Below, piece after piece: positions 22,606 through 35,296 of a DNA stretch of 64,000 bases. Under the pieces are notes generated by a model, which worked only from the letters and a program-made list of their open reading frames with translations, was not told where the DNA came from and did no database searches. Each line of letters starts with the position of its first letter. Within the stretch, counting starts at the first letter, position 1. Position numbers and translations under genes: made by a program. This DNA comes from Drosophila miranda (taxonomy: Eukaryota > Arthropoda > Insecta > Diptera > Drosophilidae), in assembly GCF_003369915.1 (NCBI RefSeq), contig NW_022881603.1:30191522-30255521 (forward strand), given 5' to 3'.

Positions 22606-25391
22606 TGAGAGAACAGCGAATAGCGTGGAGGAGCTGCGCAGAGAGGGGCTCTTGATAAGCGAAAAAACCACTTGCCCCCAATTGTTTGTGTTTGCCTCTG
22701 CTGTTAGCGAGGTTCTCTATGTATTGTGTTCCCCCATGTAGTGCGATTTGTTGCGCAGCCATACTAAATGTTATGGTTTTCTTCGTATTTACCACCACCA
22801 CCCACACTTAGTACCAATGATAATAATGTAAGTAACATGTATTCACATGCAAGCACAAGTCTGGAAAAGAGATAGGGGAATAGAAGACTCTTCAGTTTGT
22901 GTGTATCTTTCCTTTCCCAGAGGAAAACTAGGAAAATTATAACAGTTACGTGACCAAACACATGTTCGGAGTGGAGCGTGGGTAGGGGGAAGGAAGGAAA
23001 ACTCTTGTTTGATCGATACAGAGTAAAACTAATTGATTTTCTCTAATGATGTGAAACCGGTCGGACCAAACTTGATATTAAAGGAGGGCCTCTACTGGTC
23101 GGCGAAGAAATCATATAAACAGCCATCGACAGTCCTGAATATGTACATATGAATGTAGGTGCCATGCCTTTCCATGTATTAGATGTGGAACAACAAATCT
23201 GCATCGCCTCTTGCAGGCCTACTTTAGAGACCTTTCCAAACTGAAGAAGAGAAAAACTTGAATAGAGAACCAAACTTACCTTCAAATCGAGTTCATATGC
23301 GTTTAGTTTAGCAGAATTAAATACAATACAATTTTGTTTTGTTAGTTGAAAATCCCTTTTTTTTAATACCAGTTCCGCTGACGTTCTAGAAACTATTTTG
23401 GTTCGACCGGCTCTAGAGCTGGGAGAAACAATGATGTTAGTCTCGATTTTAGAAATATACCAAAATATACCATCTCATTTAAAAAATATACTTAAATATA
23501 CTGACGAATTCAACTTCTATTATACATATTCCTTGATTCTGATATTCCGACAAATATTACTAGCTAGATAGAAATAGAACATTTTACCATGCCCACATGA
23601 TTTTATACAATTGATGAATCAATTTGTTACTTAACTGGCTTATCCTAAATACTTGCATTTATTGGATTTCGGCTAATTAGAGAAAATTGTCACGTGGCGA
23701 ATCACGTAAGTGAGTAATCGTTCCAATAGAGATTCCGTAGAATAATTCTGGCTAACTAAAATCTTTAGCTCTGCCCGCATAATTGTACCCCATTGATGAA
23801 TACATTTTTTACAATATTGGCTAGTTTTTAGTCCTTGCTTTTATTGTATTTTGGCTAAAACAAGGATTAAACAAAATAGTTCAACAAAAAAAACGTCGCA
23901 ACGTTGTCATGTTATGTTTTGCATTTCATTTTTGACGATTTTCATTGGCCGTTTTAACCGGTTCGTAATGTGGCGGTATATTTAAACCCAACAAGTTTAT
24001 ATGGATATATTATAAATGGTGAATAGCATATACATATTAAAACTAGCTTATCAGTGCCAATTTTAATGGCAGTCCCTGTGCTCCGTTAAAGTGAGCAAGT
24101 GGCAAGTACCTGCTGAATAGCATGATAGCAGGAAACGGCCGAGACAGAATGTCCGGATGTGTCGTGTTAATGTTCCCCAATAATTGCGGCATATTCACCC
24201 TTAGCGACTGTCCTATTGTGCTATTAAAGTGGTTCAGCCTGAATAGTATACATTAAGGGCCAATTTTTGCCGAACAACATTCTAAATCTGCTCCACCGAC
24301 TGAATATGAACATCACGTACATTTTCCGTTGGGTTGACCTTTTCAATGGTATAGATCCAAGTACAGTAATTAAAGTACATCATTTAAAAGTATGGAATGG
24401 GGATCATTGTTCTCAACCGGTTCAAAAAGAACCTGACCCGTTTCAAGTTCGGCTATTGCGACTAGCTAAATTATAGGGGGTTAAGAACAGATTATTTATA
24501 AAAAAGGCACAGGCTAAATTCGGTATATTTGGTCGATGCCTTCGCGGTCACACTGACTGGCATCCTCTGGTCACACCACCCCAAAACGGAATGGAGCAAT
24601 GGAGTCCCATTTATTTGTAGTTTTTCTATTGTCATTTTTGGTATGCAAAAATGCACGAGGTACGTTTGATTCGGTCTCGCGTTTTAGCTGGATGTGTCAG
24701 CAATCGGGAGCATATCGCAGACCGCCAATACGGTGGCTTCTGCAGCTCCCACAAAGTGATTTAAAAACTGCCTACGGCTATGGCTATTGTGTGTGTTTGG
24801 ACAGCCCTGATTTGTTTTCATATGCTACTGATCCGACCGATTGTGCTGCGTATATGTCGATGCGGGAGCTGAAAATAAGTTGGTTGCATTCAAATGAGTG
24901 AAAACTCGACGTACTCCGCCTGGGAAATGTCATTATATAAACGGGATTGTATGCTTTCGTGGGCGTACGAAGCATAAAAGTGCATTTTCTTAATGATTTA
25001 CTCGCGCACACACACACACACGCACGCTCCGTGCGTATACAGAATTTTGTTTGTGGTGTGTGTACGCGACAGAGAGAGAGAGACGGTGTTTCGGTGTATG
25101 TGTAACATCTTCATGTTGTCTTGCAGCTGAAATCAGTGAGCGCCTGCTGGAAGAGAACCAGGAAATAGACATGGAATTGCCCGCTCATATGAATGGAAAG
25201 GAGTTCCCAGCCGTGCCACAGAACTCGGTGCAAACGCATCCCAGGTGATATTCAAAAACAAATACATATTTACGTTAAGACTTGAATTCATGGGTCATTA
25301 TTTAAATCACTGGCATCCGGCTAGAAGTTAATTTGCTAATCCCTTTCACTACCCCCATTTCTCACGCTGCTTGTCTCTAAACAGGAGACAC
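22603..25391 (+). repeat. tandem duplication, right copy
   Basis: Second unit of the saxophone 5' duplication, continuous with the complete gene on its right. Confidence 0.95.
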
Positions 25392-27231
25392 ATAAAGAGT
25401 AAGCGACGCATGAAAAGAAGGTAAAATCTACGCTTGAGGGATTATCTGTGGCTTTAGATCATAATCGCAATCTTTTCTACGCTCTTCCACACTTCGTTAA
25501 TTACCATTTATCCATAAACAGATACAAATGCTACTCCTGTGACCCGCCATGTCTGGATCCTTTGGAGCTGTCACACACATGCCAGAATGCCATTCAGGTG
25601 AGTGTTTTCATTTAAACTACGAATCCATCCCCTTGACAGAGGTATTTTTCTATTTTCTTCAGTGCTGGAAATCACGCACACGGGATGCCGATGGTCAGGA
25701 GAATGTGAGGCGGGGCTGCACAACATCACCGGATCAATTGCCGCTGGTTTGCAACCAAAACTCTCTGAATAAGCTAAATGGACCGACCAAGCGGAATGCT
25801 GCCAAGTATAACGTGGCCTGCTGCACCGGTGATTTTTGCAACAGCGGTGATTTCCCCGAGCTGCCGCCGATCGTCAGCGGCGATGTGACAGTCATAACAG
25901 CGGATACCAGCAACATCAGCAAAATGTCCGCCGCCATTCTGGGACCCTTTCTGATCATAACTCTCCTGGGCGCCGTTGCCATCTATTATATACGGCGGAG
26001 CCACCGCAAGCGCTTGGCTGCCTCGCGCACCAAACAGGATCCCGAGTCGTATTTGGTCAATGATGAGCTGTTGCGTGCCACCAGCGCCGGGGACAGCACC
26101 CTTCGTGAATACCTGCAGCATTCGGTAACGTCTGGATCGGGTAGTGGTCTACCCTTGCTAGTGCAGCGTACCCTGGCCAAGCAGGTGACCTTGATCGAGT
26201 GCATTGGGCGAGGCAAGTACGGCGAGGTGTGGCGTGGTCATTGGCATGGCGAGAGCATAGCCGTCAAAATATTCTTCAGTCGCGACGAGGAATCCTGGAA
26301 GCGGGAGACGGAAATCTACAGGTGAGAACTGACGTTTGCTGCTCAAATTTTGAAATGATAGTCAATCCTTGGACTTACTTTCTTGCAGCACTGTTTTGCT
26401 GCGCCACGAGAACATTCTCGGCTTCATTGGCTCTGATATGACGTCGCGAAACTCGTGCACCCAGCTCTGGCTCATGACACACTACTACCCGCTGGGGTCG
26501 CTGTTCGATCACTTGAATAGCAATGCCCTAAGTCACAACGATATGATTTGTATCTGCCTGTCGATAGCCAACGGCTTGGTCCACCTGCACACGGAAATTT
26601 TCGGCACTGAGGGAAAGCCAGCCATGGCGCACAGAGATTTGAAGTCAAAGAACATATTGGTCACTTCGAATGGGACCTGTGTGATAGCCGACTTTGGCCT
26701 GGCTGTCACCCACTCCCATGTCACGGGACAGCTCGACTTGGGCCACAACCCGAAGGTTGGCACGAAGCGATACATGGCACCAGAGGTTCTGGATGAGAGC
26801 ATCGACTTGGAATGCTTTGAGGCCTTGCGCCGTACGGATATTTACGCCTTTGGATTGGTGCTGTGGGAGGTTTGTCGCCGCACCATCTCGTGCGGCATTG
26901 CTGAGGAATACAAAGTGCCCTTCTATGATGTGGTGCCCATGGATCCCAGCTTTGAGGATATGCGCAAAGTGGTCTGCACTGACAATTACAGACCCTCCAT
27001 TCCCAATCGCTGGAGCTCCGATTCTGTAGGTCAATCTTTGTAATTTTCTGAATTTGAATTCTAATTGGTTTTGTTTTACAGCTGCTGGCCGGCATGTCCA
27101 AGCTAATGAAGGAGTGCTGGCACCAGAACCCAAATGTTCGTCTGCCAGCCATGCGCATCAAAAAGACTATACATAAGCTAGCTTCCGCAGATGAGAAGAT
27201 ACGCTTGGACTTTGACGAGGCCTGCGTTTAG
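24599..27231 (+). CDS. sax: Saxophone, TGF-beta/BMP type I receptor
   Basis: This membrane serine/threonine kinase receptor binds BMP ligands (Gbb, Dpp) and phosphorylates Mad. Exons: 24599-24659, 25127-25244, 25385-25420, 25522-25597, 25663-26321, 26389-27025 and 27082-27231. All have GT-AG ends and add up in frame to 578 codons. It has a signal peptide ([19 protein letters not shown]) and a cysteine-rich ectodomain ([20 protein letters not shown] to [10 protein letters not shown]). The transmembrane segment is near [20 protein letters not shown]. The GS box reads [17 protein letters not shown], and the kinase has [23 protein letters not shown] and DFGLA. It ends RLDFDEACV. The open frame suggests it is functional. 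It lies in the right unit of a tandem duplication, so a second promoter and exons 1-2 sit 2.8 kb upstream. Confidence 0.95.
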
Positions 27232-27919
27232 GTCTGCGTTGTAGTCGATAGTTAGTTGTGTAAGCGATACGGTAGTTGCATTCACTTAGAGGTAACCAGA
27301 CGTTAGACGAGGCTAGTGTAAGATTCATTCCCCTCCATTTTCACACACTATTAGCTGGTAATTGTATTATTCAGAGCTAGGCCAAGAAGAATGAAGAATG
27401 GATTTAAATTCTTATGCTATTCTACGGAAGGAATTTTTTGTTATGCATTGGAACGTATTTATTTTATTTCTGCCTTATTCCTTATAAATTGCCTTATATT
27501 TGTATATTCATGGAAGTATCTTTTATAGTTGGGTACAAACGGAAATTGCCTTTCATTTACTATCGTACATCGTTCATCAAGTGCCATTTGCAATTGAGAA
27601 TTGTAAAACATTTTAGCATTAAGCTCTCACTCTTTGAACTCCACACAGACAGAGACAGACTTTGTCCACACTTGAATTTGTCCTACCTTATCTAAGCTAT
27701 GATAGAACATAAGTTATATAGACACACCACCCACTGACTACTGACTTGCTGACTTGTCTGTCCTAGATTAGGCCCTAAGCATAAGCATAACCATAATTAG
27801 TTATCATCCCACGCATAGAAGCATACACCTATTTGTATATTGTACAAAATGCAAAATAATTAAGTTTTGTGTATAGTTTAAATGAAATGAAATACACGGA
27901 TAAGTGATAAGAACATATA
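27232..27919. other. saxophone 3' flank / convergent intergenic region
   Basis: AT-rich sequence between the convergent ends of saxophone and TTLL12. It is probably mostly saxophone 3' untranslated region. No gene is seen. Confidence 0.6.
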
Positions 27920-29756
27920 TTAGTTGACTGGCGTCAATTGTCTAAAGATTTCGTTATTGTTCTCGTCCAGGAAAAGCAACTTGAAAATGTCATTGAAGAA
28001 GTTGGGATAGTATTCGCAGGCTCGCTTGCAGTCGGGAGTCCAATTGATTTCCAACAGCTGTGGCTGCAGAACTTTCTTCTCCTCATCCGTCCATTTCAGC
28101 ATGATGTCGGCGGCATAGAGTGCCCGGGACTGGCGGCAGGGAGACCGCAGGGCGGTGCCTCCTGGCAGGCACACTGAAGAACCTCCAGCAGCATATCGCA
28201 GATTTGCAGAGAGCCAGGAAGTCATCGCATTTGACATGATGCAGTTCCGCTTCCTCCTGGTAGTTCATCACCGTGTAGTGCTTCTCGTAGTCGTCAAAGT
28301 GGTCCATGGAGAAGGGATGATTGGCAAAGCGCAAAAAGAACTTCTGATGGACATAGGCCTCCAGGGGCTGAACGCTCTTCAGCAGTATGACATACCGAAT
28401 ATCGAACTTGACCCGACAGTCCAGCTCTGTGCGACGGAACAGAACAGGTCTTTCGATATACTTTTGGGCCATCTTAGGGCCAGTGATTGGCAGACGCACA
28501 ATTTGCTTAATATTCTCGGTTATGTGAAGGTCCAGACCGCGAGCCAGGTTCCAGGGCTTGACGATCCAATGGTTGTCCAGACCTTTAACTGCCCTCGACT
28601 GGTAATACGCGATAAACTCTGTCAGCTCTGTCGACAGATTGTAGGTGGTGGGCAACCAGGCGGGGTACGTTTCCAAAGTGGCTGCATCGTGATGCTCTTT
28701 GGCTGCCCGACGACACACAATGCTGAGTAGATCTTTGATGGTGATTACGTATTCAAATGGAAACTGATTGACGAATTTACGAGGCGTCTTCTCGGAAAAT
28801 TCCTCAAATTCTTTGAAGTGGTGGGTGAGCCACAACACATCGGCTTCCTCTTCAGCGTTGACCAAGAGGAAATTTGTATCTGTTAAATACTGCCGGACCA
28901 CCTCGTACTCGGCGTAAACCTTCAACGAATCACATCGATTCGGAGCTGGCAAGAGATTGGTGTTCCTTTTAGGATACGTTTCTGGTATGTGTCCGCTGGT
29001 AAAGTAGTCAGCACTGGGCTCCACCTGCAAGAATCTCTCGGCAGTTAAATTATCGTCGCGCCAGGGCAATAGCAGGGCAGCTCTTTGTGGTGCATCCTTG
29101 GCCACATACTCGATCATATCCCGGGTCAATAGCTCATTTTGCTCACAATCTTTGATTGGAAACAGAATACTATAAGTGGTTTGGGTATTGAGGTAGAGGA
29201 ATGGCACAAGGCGGAAATTTGGGTCATCCGCGTGGTTTACGGCCGAACCGATTTCGTCCATCACATACCATGTGGGTATGCGTTCCTCATCGGAGTTACC
29301 GCCGGTGAGAATAGAATAGGCATGACAGTACCTCCACAGGCGTTTCAGTATCTTCTCAACGCGTTGCTCATGCTCCAGATCCACGCCGGTTATGGCAGAC
29401 AATCGATCTACCAGTTGAGGGTTCTGTTCCAAGGTCTGGCGGGCGCTGTCCAGCCGAAAGGTCCAACAATGGTCTATCAAGTAAACGGCTAGGGGATCGC
29501 TTGCTTTAATTCCCTGTTCACGGGCCACTCCCAAGACAAACACTGGGTGAGTGCTATCGTCATCGTCGGCGATGTTCTGCTCGTCTTCATCCTCGTCGTA
29601 GTCAATCAACATCAGCTGCAGAGCTTCGCCGTCATCAAAGGTTTCTACAGCCAACTTCCGATAAAGAGCTGGCCAAAGGTGCACCGGCACAGACAATGAT
29701 TCCAATTGGGACTTGTGGAGAGCCACAAATTCATTGTATTTATTAATGCCTTCCAT
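27920..29756 (-). pseudogene. TTLL12: Tubulin tyrosine ligase-like 12, frameshifted near C-terminus
   Basis: TTLL12 proteins have an N-terminal SET-like part and a C-terminal TTL/ATP-grasp domain. I chose MEGINKYNEFVALHKSQLESL (29756) because it fits the family start. The frame stays open upstream to 29972, but that part does not resemble TTLL12. The frame is intact from 29756 to about 28210, with NHWIVKPWNLARGLDLHITENI as the ATP-grasp core and FDIRYVILL after it. Then it breaks: after KCDDFLAL the sequence continues in another frame as QICDMLLEVLQCACQEAPPCGLP, with about 15 expected codons missing. Near 28140 it shifts again to RQSRALYAADIMLKW and runs to FFNDIFKLLFLDENNNEIFRQLTPVN (stop at 27920). 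No intron explains the shifts. At least two frameshifts remove the conserved C-terminus. Confidence 0.85.
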
Positions 29757-29909
29757 TCCGCGTGAGTCCCGTTTAGAGTGACCGTAGTGTAAGGGTTTCT
29801 GTTCTTCGTCACATCTCATCCGGCATGCTGAATACAGTCGTACTGAAGCGGCAGTGTTGGCAAAATTGGGTTGGTTTACCAGCACTGCCAGAAACAGCTG
29901 GTTGTGTGA

Positions 29910-29941
29910 CATGATGCAATTATACAAGGTGGTCTCGTCGG
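29910..29941 (-). repeat. 32-bp inverted copy of a segment in the 30309-30450 duplication
   Basis: The reverse complement of this stretch (starting CCGACGAGACC and ending GCATCATG) is found at 30348-30379 and 30419-30450 without mismatch. It lies in the open frame upstream of TTLL12. Confidence 0.9.
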
Positions 29942-29972
29942 CAAAAGTTAGTCCCTTAACGTATGCTAGCAA

Positions 29973-30833
29973 TAAGTGCGAGTGAAGGGCACATAGTATA
30001 GTGAGTGTGAGTGAGACGGTATATGTTGATGTTGATTAACCCTTAACAAGCCCGTGGGTTTTAAAATTTTAAAATAAAATGATTTTACTGATATATTAAT
30101 ATTTAAATTGTATGCAGCCATTAAAATTTTTCTTCATTATTTTTAGTTATATTAAAATGTTCTTTTACATAATATATAAAGATTACTTCTAATTCTGTGG
30201 TATTTTTTTTATATGCTTTTTATAATTTTGTTGTTGTCGGGACATAAGGGCTAAGAATATATCAAAGAATTCGTCCGTGAACAACCTTCATCATCAACAA
30301 GCAAGCAAGCACTGACGATAAGGGACAACACGAACGAACTTCGGCTCCCGACGAGACCACCTTGTATAATTGCATCATGGCACTGACGATAAGGGACAAC
30401 ACGAACGAACTTCGGCTCCCGACGAGACCACCTTGTATAATTGCATCATGACTAGAGCTGCAATTGTTTTTGTTGCTTGCACGAAAGATAGGGCCTGGTC
30501 GACCACTACGCTGCCCTACAAAATATATTTCACCATAATATTGATAAGCATTCCAGACCAGCCATCCCATCTAACAAAAGTTCAAAGTCATCACAACTCG
30601 ACAAACACACAGCTGGCGAGGAAAGGGTACAATTAGATTTTACTTTCGTCTCAACAATACATTTAAATTTCTGAGCTCTAGGCGGAAGCATACACAGAAG
30701 ACGCATATGGTGGAGGAGAAACATTAATTTTCAGTAGTTGTGCGGTTTGCTTTGTTGGCCCCTTTCTAAATTTGTACAATTTCCCCCACGCTGACGCAAC
30801 TTAAGAGTAACGAAAATCTAAACTAAGAGCATA
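29973..30833. other. divergent intergenic region, TTLL12 / pummelig
   Basis: AT-rich left part (30050-30240). The right part holds the 71-bp duplication. It must contain the promoters of both genes. I cannot place them. Confidence 0.55.
30309..30450 (+). repeat. perfect 71-bp tandem duplication
   Basis: The units 30309-30379 and 30380-30450 are identical, beginning GCACTGACGATAAGGG and ending AATTGCATCATG. They lie between the divergent TTLL12 and pummelig genes, possibly in promoter or 5' untranslated sequence. Confidence 0.95.
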
Positions 30834-32406
30834 ATGAGCGAACCGCTGACATTGGCAAACGATGCCAACATCGCCAAAAATGCTGCACTGCCGCTGCCCA
30901 CAGTCGCCCAGAGATTTAACTCGGGAATGGATCTAGAGGTAAGGAGCAGCGAAGCGGAAGCCAAACAGAACAGGAAAATCCATGAGCTTGGGTGTCGATT
31001 TCTGTCCAACTGCGCAATAGACTCGTGTCTCGTGGGTTAAGTAATTCGGTATACCGCTGGGGATGGACTAGACAGGGGGCCAGCTCTCAGTTAGCATAAC
31101 ATTTACATTAATGTAGATAAAGTGCACTTAGATTAGCCAACATTTTAATATGATTTTCGTTTCTCTTTTAGGATCCGAAAAACAACAGTTTCTGGCTATG
31201 GAAATGGATATTTAACTGGACATCTAGCTCACCGATCATGTTGCGTACCGTGGAAAAGAAGATTCTTTCGTACTTGAAGCTGCCCTATCGTGGATTTTTC
31301 GTCGACATCGGTCCGGCTGTGGGAGATGCCGACAAGATCTGGACACTAAGCATGAACACACAGTCCAAGGAGGTGCCGCTGGTCCTGTTGCATGGCTTGG
31401 GGGCTGGCATAGCCCTATGGGTGATGAACCTAGATGCCTTTGCCAAGGGACGACCCGTCTATGCCATGGACATCCTCGGCTTTGGCCGCAGCTCTCGCCC
31501 CACCTTCGCCAAGGATACCCTTGTGTGTGAGAAACTGTTCGTCAAATCTGTGGAGGAGTGGCGGCGAGAGATGAACATCAACGACATGATCCTGCTGGGA
31601 CACTCGATGGGTGGCTTCATAGCCTCCAGCTACGCTTTAAGCTATCAAGAGCGCGTCAAGCATCTGGTGCTGGCTGACCCATGGGGATTCCCCGAGAACC
31701 CCACAGACACCAACAACACCAAACAGATTCCCCTGTGGGTTAGGGCCATAGCCAGAGTGCTGACTCCGCTAAATCCGCTGTGGGCCCTGCGGGCAGCTGG
31801 ACCCTTTGGCCAGTGGGTGGTGCAGAAGACGCGACCGGACATAATGCGCAAGTTCCAGACCACAATAGAGGAGGACATCAACCTGTTGCCCCAGTACATA
31901 CATCAGTGCAACGCCCAACATCGCAGCGGCGAGTCGGCCTTCCACACCATGATGCAGTCCTTCGGCTGGGCCAAGCACCCGATGATCAACCGAATAAAGG
32001 ATGTGCGCAGCGATATACCCATCACATTCATATACGAGTCCCGCTCCTGGATCGACTCCTCCTCGGGCGAGAAGATCAAGTCTCAGCGGGGCAGCAACAT
32101 GGTGGACATCAAGATCGTAACTGGCGCCGGCCACCATTTGTATGCCGACAAGCCGGACGTGTTCAACCGCTATGTGAACAAACCTGTGATATGTACAAGG
32201 TGCAAGATAGCAAGCTAATCACCCATCTCCAGCTAATTCGAGAGTCGTCGGAGTCCGATGAGGAGCGTGAGCCAAGCCTGAGCACGGCCAAGACCGTTGA
32301 GATCCAACCCGAAATTGTGTCCGTCCCCTCCAGTGACGAAGTGGCGGCCCCAACGGCCACAGCGACGTCCGATGACGATCTGGCGACCAATATCAAGTCG
32401 AAATAA
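30834..32406 (+). pseudogene. puml: Pummelig, ABHD4/5-type alpha/beta hydrolase, one-base frameshift
   Basis: The family acts on lipids (ABHD4/ABHD5-like), and the fly protein affects lipid droplets. Exon 1 is 30834-30938 (MSEPLTLANDANIAKN). Exon 2 starts at 31172 (DPKNNSFWLWKWIFNWT). The hydrolase fold is clear: LLHGLGAGIALW oxyanion region (about 31383), nucleophile elbow GHSMGG (about 31599), and the His segment GAGHHLYADKP (about 32126). At about 32179 one base is missing. The frame runs into NKPVICTRCKIAS and stops at 32216-32218. The other frame carries the expected ETCDMYK-like tail and an acidic Ser/Glu-rich end to 32406. The triad is upstream of the lesion, so a protein missing about 75 residues might still be made. 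Confidence 0.85.
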
Positions 32407-33270
32407 GAAGTTCAAGTCCCAGAAGCACGCTACCCTGCATCTACTACTTTAGTGTCTTTGCCTAGTATTAAACGGTCACGGTAAAGATTAATCCGAAGAG
32501 CACACACGCGTCACTTGTTTTCAGACCCGGTTACAGGAGCGGGTCGCGTTTAGAGACAAATTGAAACGGCGCGCGCCCTTAGTCTACGGGGCGTCATGAA
32601 ATACCCCGCCATAAAACATCTTGGTATTGTATAGTCTTGTATAAAATACAACTTCAATAGTGTCACAGCCACCACCATTCTTCAAGTAATTTCTGTTTAT
32701 CATGCACTCTAATCCTGGGCGATTATAGTGATTAATATTGAAGATGACTCAGTCTGCACAGTCGGCTTGGTTGATTCCCAGCAATATGTTATCGGCGGTT
32801 GCGTCTAAGCTTTCTATATGCCATTATATATTTCATTACATATGTACAAATATATAATATACGCACATACACATTCATGCATATTAATTGAGTGTAAACA
32901 AGCAGCGCACCGTGTTGCTCATCATGTATATAGTGTTTAAGTATTAAATACATATTATACAGGTTTAATAGAGTGTAAAGAACAGCGAATCGTGTTGCTA
33001 GATAAGTCTGTGCAATGTTAACAAACAAAGAAAAATCGTACATACTCAAACGTACAGCTCAAACGTTATCAAATTCCAACGAAAGCAAAAAAAAAAGTGT
33101 TGATAATTTTGCAGAAAGCTGATAGCCCGTTGGGACAATAACAACTTCGGAGCGAGGCAAACAAAGAAATAAGTTAATTTTTATTTCAGGAGTTCAATCG
33201 AAGAAAGTAAAGTCCCAATTGTGGGAGCTTAAAGTACACTTTAGTGTTCGAGTATAATGTATTTAATTGT
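32407..33270. other. convergent intergenic region, pummelig / cathepsin D
   Basis: Probably the two 3' untranslated regions. AT-rich with ATATACGCACATACAC-like runs near 32860. No gene is seen. Confidence 0.55.
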
Positions 33271-34498
33271 TCACTTAGCATCTGCGAAGCCCACACGGTC
33301 ATTGCCCATGTCGAACTCGGTGTAGTATTTGCCAATGAAGACATCACCCAGAATCCAGAGCGGGCCATTTGGTGGGGGGATGTCAATGCCCATGAAACCA
33401 GACAGACAAATTGTTTTGCCCATTTGGGCCACACGGAGAATATAGTCCTTGCCCTCCAGCTCAAAGGTCTTACCACCCAGCACGAACTTGATGACCGGCA
33501 TTTTGGGGATCAGGTCGCAGGAAACGATATACTAGAATCAGATACAGACAGAGATCAGTACTTCCCTTGGGCACTGCATGCTGAAAGCTCACCTGTCCTC
33601 CAATAATGGGGGTGCCACCTATTTTCTGATTGATCGAGGTCGCCTCAGTCATTGGAGCGGCAATAAGAGAGGTGCCAGTGTCGGCAATTACTTGGCAGCC
33701 ACCTTTGCACAGCTCCAGATCGCCAAGGGCGGCCGAGTCCATTTTGATTTGCCAGTACGCCTTGCGGGTGACAGGCAAGTAGGTGAAGTCTCCGGTGTAG
33801 TGCTTGGGATCGGAGCCTCCGAAAATGATTTCACCACCTTCAGGGCTAGCTGGATCGCGATTCAGGTAGAAGGAAAACACGGGTGACGAGATCAGGCCCT
33901 GTTCGTACATGGCGTAGAATGGTGGCTCGACCCCATCCACAGAGATCGAGCTGTAACCGAGTCCGAGAATACCGTCGAACTTGGCAGCGACAAACACCAG
34001 ACCGGGCTCGCTCAGTGCCTCAGCAAATGTCTGACCCTTGATGTCCAGGCCACCCATCGAGAGTGTGTCGGTAGAAAGGTAGCCGGAAAGACTGCCCGAT
34101 CCGTACTGGATGGCAAATGTGGTTCCGTTCTTGGCGTAGGTCGACGACTTGCTGGCATCATACTTGTTATGCATCAGACAGGCAATGTTGGTCAGATGAC
34201 ACTTCTTCGACGGCACCCATAGATTCGAAGAGCCGGTGTCGAAGACCACCCTGAAGCTTTGCGGAGGGGAGCCGATCGATATTGGTCCGTAATATTGGGC
34301 ATCCATGTAGTTGGAGAGGGGCTCTGGTACATCGCCTCTTCCATATCTAATGCGCAATTGCTGCAGTTCTGTGCCCACATCGGCAAAATGTCTGCGGGCT
34401 GACTGGAATCTATTTAGCGGCACTCGCAGTAAACGTGAGTTGGAATCGGGCACAGCCAATGCCAGGCAAGCGACCAGCAGCAGTAGAACCTTCTGCAT
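33271..34498 (-). CDS. cathD: Cathepsin D, lysosomal aspartic protease
   Basis: Exons (minus): 34498-33593 and 33531-33271, in frame, about 388 codons, the usual length. I chose the ATG at 34498 because it opens a good signal peptide ([21 protein letters not shown]). A propeptide follows ([15 protein letters not shown]). The mature enzyme has both catalytic motifs: [14 protein letters not shown] (N-lobe) and [13 protein letters not shown] (C-lobe). The active-site flap is [13 protein letters not shown]. The end [28 protein letters not shown] is canonical. It degrades proteins in lysosomes. No lesion is seen, in contrast to pummelig next door. Confidence 0.95.
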
Positions 34499-35296
34499 TT
34501 CGGCTGCTACGTATTGAAATATAAAATTGATTTTTAAAGCTGCACACCTCCACTGACACTGCAAAAACAACCGTTTTGTGCAGTTAATTAAATATTGCGG
34601 GGCAATGATTCAGCATCGAAAATGTGCTACATTTTACCTAAGTCGTGTGGTTAAAATATACTACAAAATAGCATAAATATTCCATTATATGCCAGAAATT
34701 GGATGAAATATACTTTAATATAGCACAAAATGGAGGGAATGTTCTCTAATATACCGCAAAATGAATGAAAAATACCCTTACAAGTAGCATAAATATACCA
34801 GCAATGTTGCTCATTTTTGGGTTCGATAACCCGGCGTTCAATTTAAATGCGTTAATCGGAAATACAAAATCTAAGGTACTTCGACTGAGAGAGTAATTGT
34901 AAGGATATCTTTCAATATACTGGAACCTTGAGCTTCAGACTCTCACTAACCTAAAGCCATGCTCTACTATGCACAGAATATCCATTCTTACCGAAAGAAA
35001 CCACAAAGCACAAGACAGACTAGAACGAATAGTTGCAATCCTGGTACTTGATTAAAAAAGAATGTAATTGATTAGAACTAAGCATTAACATTATACATAT
35101 GTATATTATCCAAAACCATACCTTTGACAAATGCATAAAGTGTGCATAGTGTAAGTTGTACAACAAGAGCCATTTGTTTAGAAGTAAGCAATTACGGCAT
35201 TTCAACGTTCATAATTTTGACTGTTCTGCGTATAGTTTTCAAAATGCATTTCATTTGCCCAAATTACACAGTGGATATCGAGTGCAAGTCTTGTCC
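34499..35296. other. cathepsin D upstream region
   Basis: Very AT-rich, with several irregular copies of AATATACY-GCAAAATG-like words at 34650-34800. No gene is seen. Confidence 0.55.

Noticed and set aside
29757..29972. N-terminal extension of TTLL12 from the ATG at 29972
   Set aside because: The extra 72 codons do not resemble the family, and part of them is the 32-bp repeat. The start at 29756 fits TTLL12.
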